Positions 21,788 to 25,248 of a stretch of DNA of 25,248 bases are shown piece by piece. Under the pieces are notes generated by a model that saw only the letters and a list, made by a program, of their open reading frames with translations, did not search any database and was not told where the DNA came from. The position numbers were made by a program, and so were the translations under genes. Source of the DNA: SIG701 sp045539595 (GTDB lineage Bacteria; Bacillota; Clostridia; Oscillospirales; CAG-272). Numbering within the stretch: the first letter of the stretch is position 1; each line of letters starts with the position of its first letter. Location: the NCBI GenBank assembly GCA_045539595.1, contig JAZQFQ010000034.1:1-25248 (forward strand), in the 5' to 3' direction.

Positions 21788-23017
21788 ATGGCGGATATGA
21801 AAACACCGGAATGTGACCGCGAAGCGGCACGGCTTCTTACCATCCAGATGGGCGGCGGCAAAAAGGCCCAATTCCTGGATCGCGCCTTTGTGATCCTCTT
21901 TGCTGCTCTGCTTTTCGCCTTGGCGATCCTCTTCTGGGCACTCCCCGACCGCACCTTCTCCGAAACGGAGAATAAGGATCTGACTCAACTTCCCAAATTC
22001 ACCGCCGAGCGGCTGATCGACGGCAGTTATACCGCCGATATCGCCGAGTATATGGCGGATCAGTTCCCGGGCCGGGATTTCTTCATCCGGGTCAAGGCTG
22101 CCACCGAATTGGCCCTGGGCAAGGGAAGCAACAACGGCGTTTTGTTCGGGGAGGACGGTACCCTGATCCCCCGGAGCGAAACGGTAAATACAGAAAATCT
22201 GCGGGACAACCTCTCCGCCATCGCGGCCTTCGCCGATTGGTGTGAGAATCACGGCGTCCCCGCCACCGTGGCCATCAGCGGCCGCTCGGCGGATGTGCTC
22301 CACCATACCTTGCCGGATTACTACGGCAGCACCTACAGCGACGCCTTGTGGACAGAGATGGATCAGGCGCCCGCCGATGCGGATCTGCCCATTCTGTCCC
22401 TGCGGGATCCGCTCCACGAAAAGGCGAAAGCAGGCGAGTACGTATACTACCGTACGGATCACCACTGGACCACCCTGGGTGCCTACTACGGCAGTGAAAT
22501 CATCCTCACTGAGATGGGCGAGACTATCGCCCCGCTGGCATCCTATACCCGGGAGACAGCCAGCGATGCCTTCTTTGGAACCACCTGGTCCACGGCGGGC
22601 GCGTCCTGGATCGCCCCGGATACCATGGAATACTTCCGCTACCCGGGCGATACGGACTTCACCACCACCATCGTGGATAACGGCACCTCCTTTGCGGGAT
22701 TTTACGATACGTCGTACCTTACGAAGAAGGATAAATATTCCTCCTTCATCGGCGGAAACAATGCCTTGGTCACCGTGACGAAAAACGGCGGGGAGGATCG
22801 TCCCACGCTCCTGCTCATCAAGGACAGCTTCGCCCACAGCACCGTGCCCTTCCTGGCACAGCACTTTGATCTCATAATCGTGGATATCCGCTACTACAAA
22901 AAGAGCACCGCCGCCCTCGTGGACGAATACGGCGTGGATCGGATGCTGTTGCTTTATAATATCGATAGTCTGACCTCCTCCGCGTCCTCCGTGCTTCTGC
23001 GGGCGGGACTGCAGTGA
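21788..23017 (+). CDS. DHHW family SGNH-like extracellular acyltransferase partner
   Basis: A 409-residue protein anchored by one N-terminal transmembrane segment (about residues 32-52) with the rest outside the cell. It carries the DHHW motif at residues 224-227 (YRTDHHWTTLG) and the probable nucleophile motif KDSF with Ser347. Asp224, His226 and Ser347 resemble the triad of AlgJ/AlgX-type acetyltransferases. With the preceding MBOAT gene it forms the usual two-protein system for O-acylation of a cell-surface polymer. The ATG at 21788 has GGAG 12 nt upstream, rather far; Met4 is an alternative. The gap to the MBOAT gene is 62 nt without a terminator, so cotranscription is likely. Confidence 0.88.
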   Translation: MADMKTPECDREAARLLTIQMGGGKKAQFLDRAFVILFAALLFALAILFWALPDRTFSETENKDLTQLPKFTAERLIDGSYTADIAEYMADQFPGRDFFIRVKAATELALGKGSNNGVLFGEDGTLIPRSETVNTENLRDNLSAIAAFADWCENHGVPATVAISGRSADVLHHTLPDYYGSTYSDALWTEMDQAPADADLPILSLRDPLHEKAKAGEYVYYRTDHHWTTLGAYYGSEIILTEMGETIAPLASYTRETASDAFFGTTWSTAGASWIAPDTMEYFRYPGDTDFTTTIVDNGTSFAGFYDTSYLTKKDKYSSFIGGNNALVTVTKNGGEDRPTLLLIKDSFAHSTVPFLAQHFDLIIVDIRYYKKSTAALVDEYGVDRMLLLYNIDSLTSSASSVLLRAGLQ

Positions 23018-23050
23018 TTTGATAAAATACGAACAAAAGACGAGGGAATT

Positions 23051-25051
23051 ATGCCAAAGAAAACACCGCAGTATGATAACCAATCGATTACCATGCTCAA
23101 GGGAGCGGACCGCGTCCGCAAGCGCCCCGCCGTTATCTTCGGATCGGATGGCCTGGAAGGATGCGAGCATTCCTATTTTGAGATTCTCTCCAACGCCGTG
23201 GATGAGGCCCGGGAGGGGCACGGATCGGAGATCATCACCACGGTCTTTGCCGACCGATCCCTGATGGTGGAGGACTTCGGCCGCGGCGTGCCCCTGGACT
23301 TCAACGAAACCGAGGGCCGCTACAACTGGGAGCTGGTCTATTGTGAATTGTACGCCGGCGGTAAGTATGACAACAACGACAGCGGCGCCGCCTATGAATT
23401 CTCTTTGGGATTGAACGGACTGGGCGCCTGCGCTACCCAGTATTCCAGCGAATATATGGACGTTACTTCCTATTCCGGTGGCGTGGCATCCTCCATCCAT
23501 TTTAAAAAGGGTGAGCCGGTGTCTGAGCTCATCAAGGAGCCCATCACGGGCAAGAAACGCCGCACCGGTACTACCGTCAAGTGGCGTCCCGATCTGGAAG
23601 TGTTCACCGATACCAATATTCCCCGGGAATTCTTCCTGGATACTCTCCATCGGCAGGCCGTGGTCACCGCGGGCATCCGCTTTGTGGTCCGCTTCGAGGA
23701 GGAGGGGGGCACGTTCACCGAGGAATCCTTCCTCTACGAGAACGGCATCTCCGACTACATCCGGGAGATTGCCGGCGAAACCGCCATGACCGAGCCGGTT
23801 TTGTGGAAACTGGAAACCAAGGGCCGGGATCGGGACGATAAGGACGAATACAAGCTCCGTGCGGAGATCGCCTTCTGTGCCTCCAGCCAGGTCAACGTGC
23901 TGGAATACTACCACAGCGGCAGTTTTCTGGAGCACGGCGGATCTCCGGAAAAGGCGGTGCGCACCGCATTTACCTATGCGGTGGATAAAAAGCTGAAAGC
24001 CTTGGGAAAATACAATAAGAACGAGGCCAAGATCACCTTCCAGGATATACAGGACTGCGTGATCGTGGTCACCAATTCCCAGTCCACCCTGACCTCCTAC
24101 GCCAACCAGACGAAGAAGGCCATCACCAATACCTTCATCGCCGAGGCCATGACCTCCTTCCTCAAGGAGCAGCTGGAAATTTACTTCATGGAGCGCCCCG
24201 CGGAAACGGAGAAGTTCCTGAATCAGGTGCTGGTCAATAAGCGCTCCCGGGAGAGTGCCGAGAGCACCCGACTGAATCTGAAAAAGAAACTGCAGACCTC
24301 CACGGGCGTGGGGGCGGATCGGGTGGAAAAATTCGTTTCCTGCCGCTCCAAGGATCCCACCAAGCGGGAATTGTACATCGTGGAGGGCGACTCCGCGCTC
24401 ACGTCGGTCAAGCTGTCCCGCGACGCGGAATTCCAGGCGGTGATCCCCGTCCGCGGCAAGACCTTGAACTGCCTGAAAAGCACCTACGACCGCATCTTCA
24501 AGAGCGAGATCATCGTGGATCTGCTCCGCGTTATCGGATGCGGGGTGGAACTGAAGGGCAAGGTCAAGAGCGACGCCGCGCCCTTCGATATCAACTCGCT
24601 GAAGTGGTCCAAGATCATCTTCTGTACCGATGCGGACGAGGACGGATTCCAGATCCGCACCCTGCTTCTCACGATTTTCTATCGGCTTCTGCCGTCGCTG
24701 ATCGAGGCAGGGAAGATCTACATCGCGGAATCTCCCCTCTTTGAGATCACCACCAAGAAGGAAACCCTGTTCGCCTACAACGAGCCGGAGAAGGCGGAGA
24801 TCGTAGCCCGGCTGGAGAAAGAGGGCATGAAATACACCCTCCAGCGCTCCAAAGGTCTGGGCGAGAACACCCCCGAGATGATGTCCAAGACCACCATGGA
24901 TCCGGCCACCCGCCGTCTGATCCGCGTCAATCCCGCCGACGCTGAAGAGACCGCCCGGATGTTTGAGACGCTTCTCGGCGACGATCTCCCGGCGCGCAAG
25001 GAATTTATCATGCAGTACGGTGCCCAGTACTGGGATACGGCGGACGTTTGA
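23051..25051 (+). CDS. Type IIA DNA topoisomerase B subunit (GyrB/ParE-like, divergent)
   Basis: A 666-residue GyrB/ParE homolog, the ATPase and Toprim subunit of a type II topoisomerase. The GHKL ATP site is intact: Glu44, Asn48 and Asp51 in EILSNAVDEA, DFGRGVP (75-81), GLNGLGA (the usual GLHGVGA) and the QTK loop at 353-355. The Toprim motifs are EGDS (445-448) and DADEDG (527-532), followed by QRSKGLGE. All catalytic residues are kept, so activity is expected. Nevertheless many usually invariant neighbours differ (EGDSALTS for EGDSAGGS, PVRGKTLNC for PLRGKILNV, DADEDG for DADVDG), marking a separate clade rather than the housekeeping gyrase. It starts 33 nt after the DHHW gene. Its A-subunit partner is not in the window and may lie beyond the repeats. 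Confidence 0.9.
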   Translation: MPKKTPQYDNQSITMLKGADRVRKRPAVIFGSDGLEGCEHSYFEILSNAVDEAREGHGSEIITTVFADRSLMVEDFGRGVPLDFNETEGRYNWELVYCELYAGGKYDNNDSGAAYEFSLGLNGLGACATQYSSEYMDVTSYSGGVASSIHFKKGEPVSELIKEPITGKKRRTGTTVKWRPDLEVFTDTNIPREFFLDTLHRQAVVTAGIRFVVRFEEEGGTFTEESFLYENGISDYIREIAGETAMTEPVLWKLETKGRDRDDKDEYKLRAEIAFCASSQVNVLEYYHSGSFLEHGGSPEKAVRTAFTYAVDKKLKALGKYNKNEAKITFQDIQDCVIVVTNSQSTLTSYANQTKKAITNTFIAEAMTSFLKEQLEIYFMERPAETEKFLNQVLVNKRSRESAESTRLNLKKKLQTSTGVGADRVEKFVSCRSKDPTKRELYIVEGDSALTSVKLSRDAEFQAVIPVRGKTLNCLKSTYDRIFKSEIIVDLLRVIGCGVELKGKVKSDAAPFDINSLKWSKIIFCTDADEDGFQIRTLLLTIFYRLLPSLIEAGKIYIAESPLFEITTKKETLFAYNEPEKAEIVARLEKEGMKYTLQRSKGLGENTPEMMSKTTMDPATRRLIRVNPADAEETARMFETLLGDDLPARKEFIMQYGAQYWDTADV

Positions 25052-25052
25052 G

Positions 25053-25248
25053 GGCGGCATATAGTTCATCTGAGCCTTACGAACAGCGGCCGCCCTCGCG
25101 AGATTGCCGCGACGCCGGACGGCGTCGTCCCGCTGTTTGCGGGATTCCGGCAATCTCCAAAGTACGGACGGTTAATTCTTGACGGCGGCATATAGTTCAT
25201 CTGAGCCTTACGAACAGCGGCCGCCCTCGCGAGATTGCCGCGACGCCG
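25053..25248. repeat. 131-bp tandem repeat with branched inverted repeats (continues past window end)
   Basis: A unit begins at 25053 (GGCGGCATATAG) and recurs at 25184; all 65 bases available from the second copy are identical to 25053-25117. The unit holds an outer 10-bp stem GAGATTGCCG (25100-25109) with CGGCAATCTC (25148-25157). This encloses two smaller hairpins, CGACGCC/GGCGTCG (25110-25127) and CCCGC/GCGGG (25129-25143), so the strand can form a three-way junction. The repeats begin directly after the topoisomerase stop codon. No open frame is convincing here. How many units follow cannot be seen. Confidence 0.85.

Noticed and set aside
17115..25153. Very long antisense open frames opposite infB (about 1000 codons) and opposite the DHHW/topoisomerase genes (about 1140 codons).
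   Set aside because: Their products are low-complexity mirror translations; the opposite strand carries well-conserved genes with motifs throughout.
25053..25248. CRISPR array.
   Set aside because: The unit is 131 bp and units are directly adjacent, with no short repeat/unique spacer pattern and no cas genes.

Overview
The window looks like chromosomal DNA of a Gram-positive anaerobe of the class Clostridia, most likely a gut-type member of the Oscillospirales (Ruminococcaceae). The clues are the order rimP-nusA-ylxR-ylxQ-infB, sigma-A promoters with TTGACA/TATAAT boxes, AGAAAGGA and GGAGG ribosome binding sites, a short NusA, solute-binding lipoproteins of the Clostridia type, and intergenic palindromic repeats common in that group. 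No rRNA, tRNA, CRISPR array, transposase or phage gene was seen. The assignment is inferred from gene content, not from a database search.

Layout. (1) 239-2523, plus strand: a HemW-like radical SAM protein and a D-2-hydroxyacid dehydrogenase, ending at a bidirectional terminator. (2) 2581-9243, minus strand: four paralogous solute-binding lipoproteins in tandem, each with its own promoter. A terminator hairpin follows each gene; the one after the first is shared with the convergent upstream pair. No permease or ATPase gene accompanies them. The first two share a promoter and leader architecture that the other two lack. (3) 9525-10181, plus: a HAD phosphatase. (4) 10375-14525, minus: Nudix hydrolase, a second HAD phosphatase, a TIM-barrel sugar isomerase/epimerase-like protein and DXP synthase, probably read in that order. 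(5) 14781-20000, plus: the transcription/translation operon rimP-nusA-ylxR-ylxQ-infB behind a promoter and an attenuator-like hairpin. (6) 20319-25051, plus: an MBOAT O-acyltransferase and a DHHW/SGNH-like partner (a surface-polymer acylation pair), then a divergent type IIA topoisomerase B subunit. (7) 25053 to the window end: the start of a 131-bp tandem repeat that can fold into a branched structure.

Biology. Regions 4 and 5 are housekeeping (isoprenoid precursor, nucleotide clean-up, ribosome and transcription factors). The less ordinary parts are the orphan binding-protein array with two promoter classes, the second-type topoisomerase subunit beside an envelope acylation pair, and several families of structured intergenic repeats.
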